This document shows positions 42,201 to 44,724 of a stretch of DNA of 64,000 nt, piece after piece. The stretch comes from an archaeon. Lineage in GTDB: Archaea > Nanobdellota > Nanobdellia > Pacearchaeales > GW2011-AR1. The notes below the pieces were generated by a model. The model was not told where the DNA came from and searched no databases. It saw only the letters and a list, made by a program, of their open reading frames with translations. A program made the position numbers and the translations under genes. The stretch is from positions 71,686-135,685 of the forward strand of contig JAIORZ010000011.1 in NCBI GenBank assembly GCA_021107855.1, written 5' to 3'. The first letter of the stretch is position 1. The number at the start of each line of letters is the position of its first letter.

Positions 42201-42461
42201 AGCACTCAGTCTAGTGATAGTTCTTATTACCAGTTTAAAGCGGATAATGTAACTGGGGAGGAAGGGGCGTTTAGTTGGTTGCTTTCGATTGTGAGTTGGT
42301 TTAATATGCCGATTACTGGCGAAGTTGTTGCCGTGGGTGAGTTGAATTATGCCGACGGGGATGATAGTGTTGAGGCTGATATTCGGTTGGAGGTTCCTCC
42401 TGCTGAAGCGCCTGGGGTTAAGAATGCGACGATTATATTTACGGGGGTGCTGGCAGAATGA
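15288..42461 (+). CDS. Giant modular surface protein A (9057 residues)
   Basis: The uninterrupted frame starts at the ATG at 15288, chosen because of the TATA box and the motif MSYKRVVKKNGKVYGPY. A cytoplasmic basic segment precedes one transmembrane helix (residues 43-65). Then comes an acidic stretch rich in NES sequons. Modules in order by base: beta-helix 17.0-19.3 kb with an inserted carbohydrate-binding-like domain; LamG 19.4-20.2; 19 BspA repeats 20.6-22.0; Ig-like 22.2-22.5; beta-helices 22.5-27.0; LamG 27.0-27.9; beta-helix 28.0-29.2; LamG 29.5-30.1 and 30.1-31.1; beta-helices 31.1-33.9; LamG 33.9-34.9 and 34.9-35.8; 17 BspA repeats 36.2-37.5; Ig-like 37.7-38.0; beta-helices 38.0-41.1; Ig-like 41.1-42.0; conserved C-terminal domain. 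It has no C-terminal membrane helix. The role is likely attachment or cell contact, inferred from the modules. Confidence 0.9.
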   Translation: MSYKRVVKKNGKVYGPYVYESYRDEDGNVKKRYLGKQKVKKSFSLVSAFVVGVFAFLLLLGVGYTTDFYLNDGQSFGRLTGFVVDTPEESIISEVEPEPEIVGVVEPELDEEVVEDESGESSVEDVVEEVESETVEALLENGSADEEVNESVEVIENVSEVVEEINESVVPIVNESFVNESLVNESVENVSEINESVIPILNDSLMNESVLNVSVISTLQYKAVIGRPVKWIKRVDVDGDLSVELPKGSINISVLTDEEVEEAERELEDFEGVVEKVNREDLSEGVVLTGNVALDLEEGDGILVRFWEWLTGFTITGNVVFEEELGDDIVELENVTIVELGGVVNKTNASEVAVEYYTPGPVANESVLANGKRIVVSGNGDFNYTEILAYSLVDAEIGMDDSKLRLYWYEGEDEDYDLVGLLENGVSGDRKAVDFVRYDFDGDGFVDYVEWVVPHLSAQVYELIYIVKAEHLDENRSFVADVYDWVKAQDDNYTNIGDGEFLRVTFERELDSSRDITLYARGSENSSVEVFVVDRNESLAVFGNVFEEDWYKIYLTELVGVEDVFDLRVSGDVWFDYVVDPTYTCSSCSSCSEYIQNSSAGDIVRLTANISGQDGHCIEFAGKDNIIFDCDGYEIVGDGDNNGRGIYLDTDSDNNTIKGCTNVSGFQTGVFVYYSDNNTLTNIAVSDNSYTGFYFIYSDNNNFTNSVANDNSFNGLYFTYSEGNNLSNLTLQENGQNDFQISANVVSYCNNIVENITGSGGRAIEYYNYSVNLQDKVLSQLILCNADSSNITNVTVIGSDTLDNNGIILSLVDDVNFTDINSSENYDGIYTYASDNNIFTDITTNSNAQDGIDMTSSHNTLINIIANNNDMRGIYQGPNSLNNTYINLTLQENTNYDFYISTNTEARCNNIVENITGSGGRAIEYYNYSVNLEDKVLSQLILCNADSSNLTNITIKGSDSLDNNVLSLVLTDNANLTNINSSGNYHGFHFYHSDNNIFTDIITNDNYHGLYFDSSDNNTFTSATANDNDYYGFMLTQNNNNNIFFDCIANDNRYGFYLSSSSNNNITNATANDNTYHGINFWGGSQYNIINDSHIESNSQYGVYLRVAGSNYPRYNTFYNNYFNNTVNIYSDNINNSNYWNIEHNVVTNPSFESGAGAIAASWTNSTAAERASDKSKVDSYSMKFVAPTSAQATTQAGIPVDASTNYTLSGWAWNSLNSSTSAYLDLADIAEECHAFSTQGNDDWEYVSCEFTTGVATTSLTVRMVTDGGSIGSNTGDVWFDHIRIEPKLDCSSGPNIIGGSCIAGNYWTDPSGGNFSDTCNDFNGDGICDSPYTPTTNNTDYLPLINDVDAPLITWENPTPSDGNITTNDWVYLNATVTDNSMTSGFFDWDYSLVGYWPMDYYNSSGVFDNSSYGHFGTFEGEVGVDNLTAGKYGKGFEFDGTSDYLSVADHSSLGGMSSLTVMAWVNYGGLTAAHNDVVQKENTYNLRMSSTEIELYVYDAGGWVRVAYAPISALSTGEWAHVAAVWTANSAGSIYVNGEDVTSGGTSQEGPAADNSNAFTIGGRGGTEFFNGSMDEVSVHSRVLSPEEINASYNNNVYRLEGNITGLAGGEYNYSAYVIDSAGNLNITGYREIEVWDLDAFKSQWNTSKNSTGSSNVTTISLPLEDGGNYNFTIDWGDGNITTVTAYDSVNATHDYLTEGVYDISISGVIEGFRFYNGGDKLKIIDISQWGALRLGNGGDYFRGCGNLDSSATDVLNLSGTTDLNNMFGSATTFNGNISNWDTSDVTDMGYMFHTASSFNSDLSNWNTSSVTVIDHMFTYASVFNSDLSNWDTSNIIDLGGLFNYASSFNGNISSWNTSNVVYMDYMFDHAFDFNGSMSNWDTSNVADMYYMFGYSSDFNQDISNWNTSNVITMGSMFSNAENFNGNLSNWDTSNVATMSYMFRSASDFNGNLSNWDTSNVTTMYGMFRSASSFNSSLASWNTSKVETMAYMFSSASDFNGNISNWDTSSVMSMSSMFSSASDFNRNLSNWNTSSVTSMYIMFESATSFNGNISNWDTSNVTDMRSMFRSATSFGGDLSSWNTSKIWSMSWMFYSASSFNSDLSNWDVSSVTTMERMFNSALVFNSNLSNWDVSSVTTMDYIFSYASDFNGNISNWNTSNVEDMSTAFFRATSFNGDISNWNTSSVTTMYYMFHSASSFNQDIGDWDVSNVTTMVRMFDNATSFDQDIGDWNVSKVGDMSYMFEDIALSPENYDSLLIGWEGLSSLQSSVVFDGGDSQYCLGESARTSLDTGAYDWTITDGGLNCTFPNITDIIVINESDVTDGIIMRGDNVTINVTLEDDYGIDKVWVKVWEGVVGASSVLYEGFLTLIGAIWTVTFGTNSNFNFGEVNYTIYVNNSEGEEVNESGNFTLSDSSITCVNCSDCSDKIASAGAGDTVRLTANITNYAGLDDDTDPGETCIKFGGKDNITFDCDGHAISGDGDNDGYGIWLNESGGGSNGNTIKDCVDISDFDNGIYVRESDNNNLTNINTSDNAYSGVNLYYADNSNLTDITSDRNVYGFYLYQSNGNTLKDINASNNDPYGISLAYGSGNNSIINANITPGYREEGIHTSLASTIQRNSVASSVYVNNKPVQYFDGYYKVCPDNQILDYNDTYSQIMFVGCNNITLNSAEPGDGLKLWHTDNSSINNINSVDARYGLESYHSDNNNFSNLTFPGAEYGLALSYSEGNIFSDMTLTSNVFGIMIVRINDNSFSDAIISSANSRAITSQNAPYNNFTNFTISNNEYGVYFLGNCSWNYLSDSVISGSTAAGIYFYKSSGISPLYSRFYNNHFNNSVNVLSNNDSNENYWNTTKTLGTNILGGAYVGGNYWTDPSGGNFSDDCSDIDGDGICDSPYTPTTNNTDYLPLTDVAPGHPCDSCDSCSEYIQNSSAGDVVRLVANLTATGSCINFNGSDEITLDCDGFKIVGPNINTDPPHKGIYSNITDGADGSTIRNCLNISYFENGIEIQYTDNFTIFNTSPSNNAVGGGYGILLRHTDNSNITNITSFDNRYGIRTDQSDNNTISESNFSYNNYYGVSVEVCENNIFTDIFSQENGFGDFSTLNFAGDDQCNHILTNVTGSGGNPIALYNYTATIEDEVFSHLILCDADNSTVDNVTIEGSATLDNNRFYIRYTENVIVSDIISSNNNYGIYLSSNENLTIRDSMLFDNYNYGIYASSSDNGKFINVTASENSRGIYLSNAHNNTLINITTNSNSGYGIFVGYSENNIITGATAKSNVNGIGLYSSAYYNTINDSRIESNSQYGIWLDWTSSTNYPHDNTLYNNYFNNTVNVYSDNDSNENYWNTTKTLGTNIIGGAYVGGNYWTDPSGGNFSDDCSDIDGDGICDSSYSPVTNNTDSLPLTDVTPGHPCDSCDSCSEYIQNSSTGSFVRLTVNITNYAGLDDDTHSGETCISFGGKDNITFNCDGKIISGDGNNYGYGIWLNNSDGGSNENTILGCVNVSEFYRGVYLEYSDNNTLINITTSDNAYSGVMLSNSDGNALTNITLSYSIWNLYLSGSHKNNLTNIITSDASQTNIVLSASGNNTLDDIAISKDISQRRDGLRTTLYSTILRNNVSNSVTVNGKPIQYFDGYYKACPDNQILDYNDTYSQVTFVGCDNVTLYATEATDATHILHTHNSKIYDINSSNNYCGFRVQYSDNNTFYNLTSSNNYFGFSTRYVDYNNFSKIIFKEGSTPITLDNSDNNTFADIISSECTSSGVYLDASDNNTFINLTLLGLSYGFNFYTASYYNIISDSKIEGSSSRGVNFYGSGTSLPLYNKFYNNYFNNTVNVFSNNDSNKNYWNTTKTLGTNIIGGRYISGNYWTDPSGGNFSDTCTDSDNDGICDATYTPTTNNTDYLPLFPDVIYPQLNFTPPTSDDGKTTTNTSVEINVTIEELNLDEVIYNWNGANYSVMNDSLVLMYNFDNVSALGENDTYVVDVSGSGNDGTVYNGTVMNMTGGKYGGAFEFDGTDDYINCGNDSSLDITDEITISMWLYQEAESTAGGNGVTKEAAYKVGPQSSGKYMLRMETTGGSWADQNITSSSSTILDEWVYLAATYDSVINNSRIYINGDLDTESSILINGTIETSSDMLWIGRGGAPYFNGSIDEVRIWDRSLSADEVYQQYVSNLNKYDTDKWLFYVNQSKNSTEGLGAETYTYQVFASDGRGNWNSTEERSITTNTSVISLSNCSELDEPGNYRLTQDIVNFTLDVCMNITADNVTLDCQGYMIDGDDNGDYGIYTSQAVQAYRNLTINNCSVSDWDTGIYAYRSNYIQLDYSNFSSNVYGIHLYYADYATITDVISENNTDFGLYEVASGYQNISDSKFRNNLGDVRYSWGVECNSNFSNVTGTGDLPIVYYNSQVTLENWDNNFSEMILCGADNSVLNNISLSRNNNLGSSIFVYTSDNVNVSNVSINNVGTSLRVYDSNYLNLTNSTFTNMSSSRGVYVASSDDLYVDNITVSGSSGLIISDTNDAVVKDSYFINNTDTGLDVVSWGSSFNNSIYNNFFNNSDNVDLAGNENYNFWNTTNQIGAKIYGNGANIGGNFYAGLSGIGFSETCQDFDKDGFCDSAFNITNEVECTAGVDCFVNATDYLPLSSYDSDSPLIISINESVSTYTAIISVVSNEYVNLTVSYGKTVSLGDVSNDSEFSLSPDASLSDLEMLTLYYYNVTICDLYSNCNESGPHNFTTENSSLTEGLIVYIDFEEGNGSLGATFEDKSGHGNNGTVTTSSVPITTGMVGDYALDLLPSGYVNIPYDSSLDSSNMTLSVWLTNNDSASNTYAYLRKTGEWHLRKGGGDWDFDGEGGLSNYAPHDWDFTTNQNEWHMHTITIDSTNLELRFYVDGEQLGSTNTMNIAKPISSDGIMIGMFSSSFRWIGKLDDVRVYNRSLSNAEVLELYEYSIADSVIPNITFVSPTPENDTITPNTSIGINVSIIEANLDEVIWDWDGTNYSVMNDSLVGMWNFDNVSSLGENNSYVVDSSGYGNDGTWGNSTTGDINWTTGKYDLGIEFDGLDDYIDCGNDSSLSLPIAYTISAWVKPEDLSPSGAIAGKGEETDSPYAGYGMLMDADGGEFRCVTISSAGIGSAYGDVVSTTTFTNGIWYYVTCRSTASSLEIYVDGVSEAIDNTQAANTGSASGSEWIGLTVQDGTSYYLNGSIDEVRIWNRSLSTEEIQQQYMANLNKYDTDKWLLYINQSKNATDGLDDGAYTYQAFAGDESDNWNSTEEREIIVNTSICTTCSNCNSKIVSAGSGDTVKLAADIFGQDGNCINFSGKDNVTFDCDGYDIGGDGDDTGYGIYLSSGSDYNTIKDCTNVSGFGNGLRAVGSDSNTLVNNSVTGEVYGMYFGSASNYNNLTNNLINCTGSYVSGRAGIRLDNADHSNLTNNMIDAANNYGIYFYNGATGNTLVNNSVTTVSRAGVYLYSGSGDSNLINNTVISTSSNGIVVASDDNTLISNIGWVAGSGGGIYLNGASNINLTGNNGTSNLGSGIYISSSSNYNNLTNNVGVSNSSVGIRVYSSWNNTLTNNTGMSNSSSGIYIHYGGGHNLTDNIVRSETNVGLQIRDADYNSISRLNSSVTSGGLGIFIYDGLYNNFTDCVYLDAEIDAHIDDSIFDGYSTGNIFLNCSYDSELVNGTESSLIRKWYFEERVNNSVGYLSGAGVNVTNSSSVNIFSELTNSSGEVSRAELVEYINLGGTKTFATPHVVNTSKADYTTNSSSYNLSVEENVFVWVILGEYIECVNCSDCNSKIASASSGDIVYLAEDIVGHDSTCLEFNGADNFTFDCNGHIINGDDSSGSRAVRSNNSNGGSDNIIIQNCHNISSFRRGMVFDDSQNITIYNVTLSDMSDGIWGYGIDIEDSSSVTINNSRIYNVGDGLSIDSSSQNVEVYNSNFSGNLAQAVSISSSGTNCYHKFVNVSVGSGNPLVYYNNTQGLLIENNDSIGQLILCEVDNSTIRNITMQNQDGITLSSSDNNTINDSIINGSGFTNLHLVRYSKLNNITDSYFGYAYRNMILDNSENSTFDDLIIDSATNLNVEILSWNDGGEYNLFDNVTVKHGTFNIQGCDYNTIKNSRFTDSTISLNSAGSYDPENNTFYNNIFNSTNNVENLDNITNFWNISKTAGTNIIGGAYLGGNFWTNPVGTGWSDNCTDSDGDGICQIEYNITGNNTDWLPLYLDAIYPQLNFTPPTPDNDTTTPNASIEINVTIEELNLDEVVWNWDGTNYSVMNNSLVLMMNFDNVSALGENDTLVVDVSGSGNDGTVTNAVVNTTDCKFGNCFSFDGNEDRVDLGSFDEQENISEFSISLWIKPFTTIPSEIVDTIFYKSGSGDDCMFLRWEDNQNIEFRVYAPGNVAYTGSFTDGITDTNWYHVVGVLDGTNVSIYVNGVKGDVSPAWPTGNKTQTCSHNLIIGEEGTGGFNGSIDEVRAWNRSLSASEIQQQYMSNLNKYDTDKWLLYVNQSKNATDGLDDGAYTYQAFAGDESGNWNSTEKRVITIQEDITYPQLNFTPPTPDNDTTTPNASIEINVTIEELNLDEVVWNWDGTNYSVMNNSLVLMMNFDNVSALGENDTLVVDVSGSGNDGACSSNCPALNSSGRFGSSFEYSSSSGTAISIDHSSSLNITDNITISAWIYPVGWGENEQGSIVDKAYDTAYAFYMDNNTGGERVKFASDNIGIAQVSTSNSIDLNEWQHVVVTYNRSYVQFYLDGETNGGGAETAAMGTNSIDLLIGADINGYSYGFDGLIDEVKIWNRSLSAEEVRQLYFINLNKYDTDKWLLYVNQSKNATDGLDDGAYTYQAFAGDESGNWNSTEKRMITIQDESSYFNSQWNTANPGTSNSTTIELPLEVDGNYNFTVDWGDGNSTTVLAYDSVNATHDYLVEGTYNVSISGTIEGFRFNSGGDRRKIIDISQWGNLNVGNNSAYFYGCSNLDVSATDVLDLTGTTDLNYMFGSASAFNGNISTWNVSSVTDMSFMFQYASSFNGSLSSWDVSSVTTMNSMFYAANSFNSSLSNWDTSSVINMNNMFTNNPIFNGNISTWNVSSATIMSGMFYNADAFNGDMSNWDTSSVTTMASMFHSNSGFNGDISSWDTSSVIAMNSMFQSASAFNGNLSNWNTSNVSTMLSMFESATAFNGSLSNWNTSNVTTMYRMFYGTPVFNSNISNWDTSKVENMDSMFRSTSAFNSNISNWDVSGVTDMDYMFYSASAFNGDISDWNTSSLMYMSGMFYNTLVFNSSLSNWDISGVVNMNDLFRSTSAFNNNISSWNVSKIGSMHSMFRDATAFNGDISNWDTSSLTTPGAMFYGATTFNGNISNWNMSKVGSFDYMFYGATTFNGNISNWDTSGATGMSYMFQSATAFDQDIGGWNVSGVTTMTNMFLNVKLSPANYDSLLIGWDNLSSLQNTVTFDAGNSQYCLGNDSKQNIIGNYSWVITDGGMNCTLPNITDIIIINESGVVDGTIGRGDNVTINVTLEDEYGIDKVWVKVWEGAVGISSVLYEGFLTLIGAFWTVTFGTNSSFNLGEVNYTIYVNNSEGEEVNESGNFTLSDLSCDYSCVNCSDCTAKIAAASAGETVCLSQDINDATTSDCIDIDTNGIEFNCQGNLIDGNDAADRAINVQRGSNENTSVTIANCVFSGWDTSTIQLYYAWNNTLRDIDIIRQATTNYEYGIYLYYAWDNLIEDFDINETYGGISITRSENNDIRNGTIRDSGAGIGIGSLSDYNNITDVSFENCSENGITISSGCDYINIVNATISDSQQYGINIASVGSLIANSTITGSGWAGIRNDPGASSSIYNNYLNNSNNIFNYDGSAVTNYNSSGAGTNIIGNSGIGGNFYANPSGTGFSETCNDSNSDGFCDIAFVHEYNNYDLLPLTSVGNNPTINYSVDGCYVVSQSGYYNLTGNITNSYFSNCINLQSDNVTFDCKGFYVNGNIGAQSRYGMLFARDNYDYANVTIKNCNFSGWAVSAIRIVYMGGVEIEDSNFYEPASGDMTIDLRYGNNITFDNVWAENQWYPLYSDYADNIVIRNSRFNSSSSGLRFNSADNLTIDNTTFYDSSRGIYLSGGDNIIVNHSNFTNCAGNAIEKTSGKIEVHDTHFENNGRAFRTGGVMEGSIFESNHILNSTFQGVSYGTTSGTQDSWHNNYFNNSQNFYFTSYSSEFQLNTSNQSKLNIIGNMSYGGNFWAQPNGLGFSETCSNLDGDGFCDDDYWIQGTAVDMLALVNKSQNQTTNLTGCMAIQTPGYYTLANDIDSDAAEICIDIASDDVILDCKGHSLDGNGVGLKGIYASRAVQVSANITIMNCTLSSWTQENIYLGRVDDVGIFDVVSANTSGGSDECIYLAFSDNLILENVDLDDCYIGLLTQYSESQNITNVNISATYIGLYLASPSTNHYIDSVNTEGGTYGIWAYGDNHVLKNVKINGSTTGFRMQTADNILLDNLTIYDCTTGLYYYSNIDNATLANSTIMDCSSWGVYIATSGATNPNIFTNNFFNNTNNVQFAGTIYNNTWNQSKTLGTNIFDGPYLGGNYYATPSGTGHSEVCNDTSLVDGICDEYYNLSAGGNKSIDWLPLTNYTNVPPNITDIIIINESGVVDGTILQGDNVTINVTLESEYGIEKVWVKVWEGVVGASSVLYEGFLTLVGAFWTVTFGTNSSFGPGEVNYTIYVNNSGAEEVNQSGNFTISTDNFAPNDVTLVLVSVDDLNLTTSDLNCSGVVSDDDGDSLNVSVRWYKNSVLNLSVSYNNDYTNGTEFSAILNSGNTSKGEDWNCSVRVYDGVGYGNWSNSSELEILNTLPTVSLDIPDDWNSTTNRTPEFSWMGYDADGDSMTYEINISEHLFAGAKFCNDDRSNDSLSSESHIPSSDLLCLHDNGYYYNWSVRAHDGTGWGEWSSIWHLNVTAEIDVNLSVNDVSFGSLDLGEIENTSDDNPGPFVLDNDGNVVVNISINSSQLWSTQSSDSSYYQFKADNVTGEEGAFSWLLSIVSWFNMPITGEVVAVGELNYADGDDSVEADIRLEVPPAEAPGVKNATIIFTGVLAE
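18721..19155 (+). other. Carbohydrate-binding-like domain inserted in a beta-helix module
   Basis: Within giant protein A, the segment VTNPSFESGAGAIAASWTN through GDVWFDHIRIEP reads like a CBM4/9-type jelly roll: a start of the form NxSFE, a Trp, and a final DVWFDxxRIE strand. It sits between the usual YWN motif and the NIIGG...GNYW cap that are adjacent in sister modules, so it is an insertion into the module end. Confidence 0.6.
20595..22019 (+). repeat. 19 tandem 75-bp units (BspA/DUF285-type), giant protein A, first array
   Basis: Each unit encodes 25 residues of the form MFxxAxxFNxxxSNWxTSxVxxMxx. Counting from the ATG at 20595, 19 units of exactly 75 bases reach 22019 without any length change. 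A capping segment (SPENYDSLLIGW) follows. Units commonly contain an N-glycosylation sequon at NVT/NTS or N-x-S. Confidence 0.93.
33932..34148 (+). repeat. 217-bp block duplicated at 34892-35108
   Basis: This encodes the start of a LamG module (QLNFTPPTPDNDTTTPN to the VSALGEN segment). It appears identical to 34892-35108, exactly 960 bases later. The following LamG core differs strongly between the two copies, and identity resumes near 34720/35680. Confidence 0.88.
34892..35108 (+). repeat. Second copy of the 217-bp block from 33932-34148
   Basis: This is the same sequence at an offset of 960 bases. A further identical stretch covers the end of each module (34720-34859 and 35680-35819), with a related copy near 30950-31080. 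Confidence 0.88.
36222..37496 (+). repeat. 17 tandem 75-bp units (BspA/DUF285-type), giant protein A, second array
   Basis: Seventeen 25-residue units run without length variation, ending at a truncated unit (MFLNVKLSP) and the NYDSLLIGW cap. Units here favour FNGNIS and FNSSLS variants. The array follows a segment of the form TVDWGDGNSTTV that also precedes the other three arrays. Confidence 0.93.
42031..42461 (+). other. Conserved C-terminal domain of giant protein A
   Basis: About 140 residues from TAEIDVNLSV through FGSLDLGEI, SWLLSIVSWF, ITGEVVAVGELNYADG to the final GVLAE. It is nearly the same as the end of giant protein B and is followed, as there, by an overlapping downstream gene. 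It looks like a beta-sandwich and contains no membrane helix. It is a candidate docking or sorting domain. Confidence 0.75.
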
Positions 42462-44665
42462 TGCGAAAGCTTTGCTTTTTTATATTAGCAATTGGATTAG
42501 TAGTGGGTTTTAGTGGGAGTGTAAATGCCGTTACTATTAATTTAAATGTCTCAAAAACATCAGGAGTTGCACCCTTGGCGGTTTTTTTTGATGCGGTGAA
42601 TACAACGTCCATAATTACAGATAAACCATTTCATCATTTGGATTATACCTGGGATTTCGGCGATGATGATTCTGTAATTTGGGCAATATCTGGAAAAAAG
42701 AAAAATTTCGCAAAGGGAGCTATGACTGCTCATGTTTTTGAAGAGGCTGGAACCTATAATATTTTATTGACGGTCAAAGATGCGGATGGGAATATTGATA
42801 CGGAAACGGTTCAGGTAGTTGTTAGTGACCCTGAGGTTGTGTTTGCTGGGACTAAAACTATTTGTTTTTCTAATGATTTGGATTTTACTGGATGTCCAAA
42901 TGATGCACAGCAAGTTACAACTTCTGATTTTGTAACCGCAATGTCAAATGTTGGGACCGGGAGGAGGTTATTGTTTGCTCGAGGAGATACATTTACTGCT
43001 ACGGGTAGGGGCTATATTAATGTCGCTGGTCCTGGATTAGTTGGTGCATTTGGAGGTTGTACTTCTCCAGATGGTCGTGGAATTTGTCAGAATGCTCCAC
43101 GTATACTTTCTAATCATGCCGGAGATGGGATTGGTGTGACTTCAACGGGGGATGCTCCTGATTGGAGAATTACTAATCTTGAAATAACTAGCTTGGGAAT
43201 TACTGGTTCAAGAGGAATTAGTGCAAGGGGAATTCAAAATCATCTTTTAATTTCCCGAATGGAACTTATTAATTTCCATGGAGGAATATATAATTTTCAG
43301 GATTCAAATAATTTCTTTGTTTATAATTCTGTTATTAGGGATAACGCTGGCGGACAAGGAGGCAATCTCGCGTATTTGGGAGGATATCATTTGGCTTTGT
43401 TGGGCAATAGCATGAGAAATTCTACCCAAGTAGAGCATGTTTTAAGGCTTTTTCATATTGACAATTCCATTATTATTAATAATTATTTTGGAATTCAAGC
43501 CACAGATAAACATGTGGTTAAATTACATAATGGTCTATGGACTTATGAGCCGGGTAATTATGCAGAAAATATTATTCTTTCAGACAATGTAATTGAAAAT
43601 AGTGATATTTCTGGTGCATCTTGGACTGTTGGCATAGGTACTTCCTCCTCTTCTAGAGATGAAGAATTGCGTGAAATTATTGTTGAGAGAAATCATTTAA
43701 TTCAGGGGACGGGGGGGCAAGTATTGCTTAATATTTGGTCAAAAAACACTACTATTAGAAATAATATTTTTGATGTCTCAAGGGGGACTTCAAATTATGC
43801 AATTTCTGTCACGAGGAGAGGTCCAGTTGAGAGTCCAAAGAATGTTGAAGTGCATGGGAATACGGCTTATGGATCTTTGAGTGGTATTGATTCAGGGGTT
43901 AGATTTTTAGGAATAGGTGAGGATGCTAGGAATATTATTGCGAGAAATAATTTAGTAACCTCTGATAATGTGAATGAAGCCACGCTTTTTTCCGGAACTT
44001 CTACATTTTTAACAGAGAGCAATAATCTAGTTGCTGATACGTCTGTTTTTGTCAACTTAAATCCCGTCGATGTCGAAGATTTTATATTAGTGGAGGGGAG
44101 TAGTCCTATTGATACGGGAGCGGCAGTATCTGTGTTTAATGATTTCGCGGGTAATAGTATTCCCCAGAATTCTGTTTGGGATATTGGAGCATATGAATAT
44201 ATCCAAACAGGTCCAGACACGGTTCCTCCAATTCTCTCGACTCCCTTTCCAACCGCTAATCTGTCATCGGGAACAACAAACACAACAATATCTTTAACAA
44301 CAAGCGAAATAGCAAACTGTAGATATTCAACAACTTCTGGGGTTTCGTATTCATTAATGTTAAATACTTTTTCGGCAACAGATTCGATAGCACATTCTGA
44401 ATTAGTTACAGGACTTCAAGACGGAAATAATTATAGTTATTATGTAAAGTGTAATGATATTTTTGGGAACTATAATGAAGATGACAGCTTTGTGATTAGT
44501 TTTGGCGTTGACTTAGTTTCAACAACTTGTGGAGCAGCAGACCTGGATTCGGATGGGGATATCACTGTTGAAGAAATTACAGATTATATTGCCCAATGGA
44601 GATTGGGGGATGTTACGATGGGGGAGATAATGATTGGAATTAGGGAGTGGAAAGATGGGTGTTAG
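42458..44665 (+). CDS. Secreted PKD/beta-helix protein with dockerin-like tail
   Basis: This 735-residue protein overlaps the end of giant protein A by four bases (ATGATG junction). A signal peptide (residues 1-24) is followed by a PKD domain (about 25-128; YTWDFGDDDS, HVFEEAGTYNILLTVKD), a right-handed parallel beta-helix of the pectate-lyase/polysaccharide-lyase type (about 130-585), a fibronectin-like domain (about 590-690) and a short tail with DLDSDGDITVEEI...REWK resembling half a dockerin. No catalytic residues can be assigned. It may bind or trim a polysaccharide. Base use is more A/C-rich than in the partner genes, consistent with later arrival between giant A and its partner. Confidence 0.85.
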   Translation: MMRKLCFFILAIGLVVGFSGSVNAVTINLNVSKTSGVAPLAVFFDAVNTTSIITDKPFHHLDYTWDFGDDDSVIWAISGKKKNFAKGAMTAHVFEEAGTYNILLTVKDADGNIDTETVQVVVSDPEVVFAGTKTICFSNDLDFTGCPNDAQQVTTSDFVTAMSNVGTGRRLLFARGDTFTATGRGYINVAGPGLVGAFGGCTSPDGRGICQNAPRILSNHAGDGIGVTSTGDAPDWRITNLEITSLGITGSRGISARGIQNHLLISRMELINFHGGIYNFQDSNNFFVYNSVIRDNAGGQGGNLAYLGGYHLALLGNSMRNSTQVEHVLRLFHIDNSIIINNYFGIQATDKHVVKLHNGLWTYEPGNYAENIILSDNVIENSDISGASWTVGIGTSSSSRDEELREIIVERNHLIQGTGGQVLLNIWSKNTTIRNNIFDVSRGTSNYAISVTRRGPVESPKNVEVHGNTAYGSLSGIDSGVRFLGIGEDARNIIARNNLVTSDNVNEATLFSGTSTFLTESNNLVADTSVFVNLNPVDVEDFILVEGSSPIDTGAAVSVFNDFAGNSIPQNSVWDIGAYEYIQTGPDTVPPILSTPFPTANLSSGTTNTTISLTTSEIANCRYSTTSGVSYSLMLNTFSATDSIAHSELVTGLQDGNNYSYYVKCNDIFGNYNEDDSFVISFGVDLVSTTCGAADLDSDGDITVEEITDYIAQWRLGDVTMGEIMIGIREWKDGC

Positions 44666-44724
44666 GAAGTTTTTCAGGGATGGGGACGGAAGGGCTTGGC
44701 GATTAAACATTGAGGAGATGGAAA

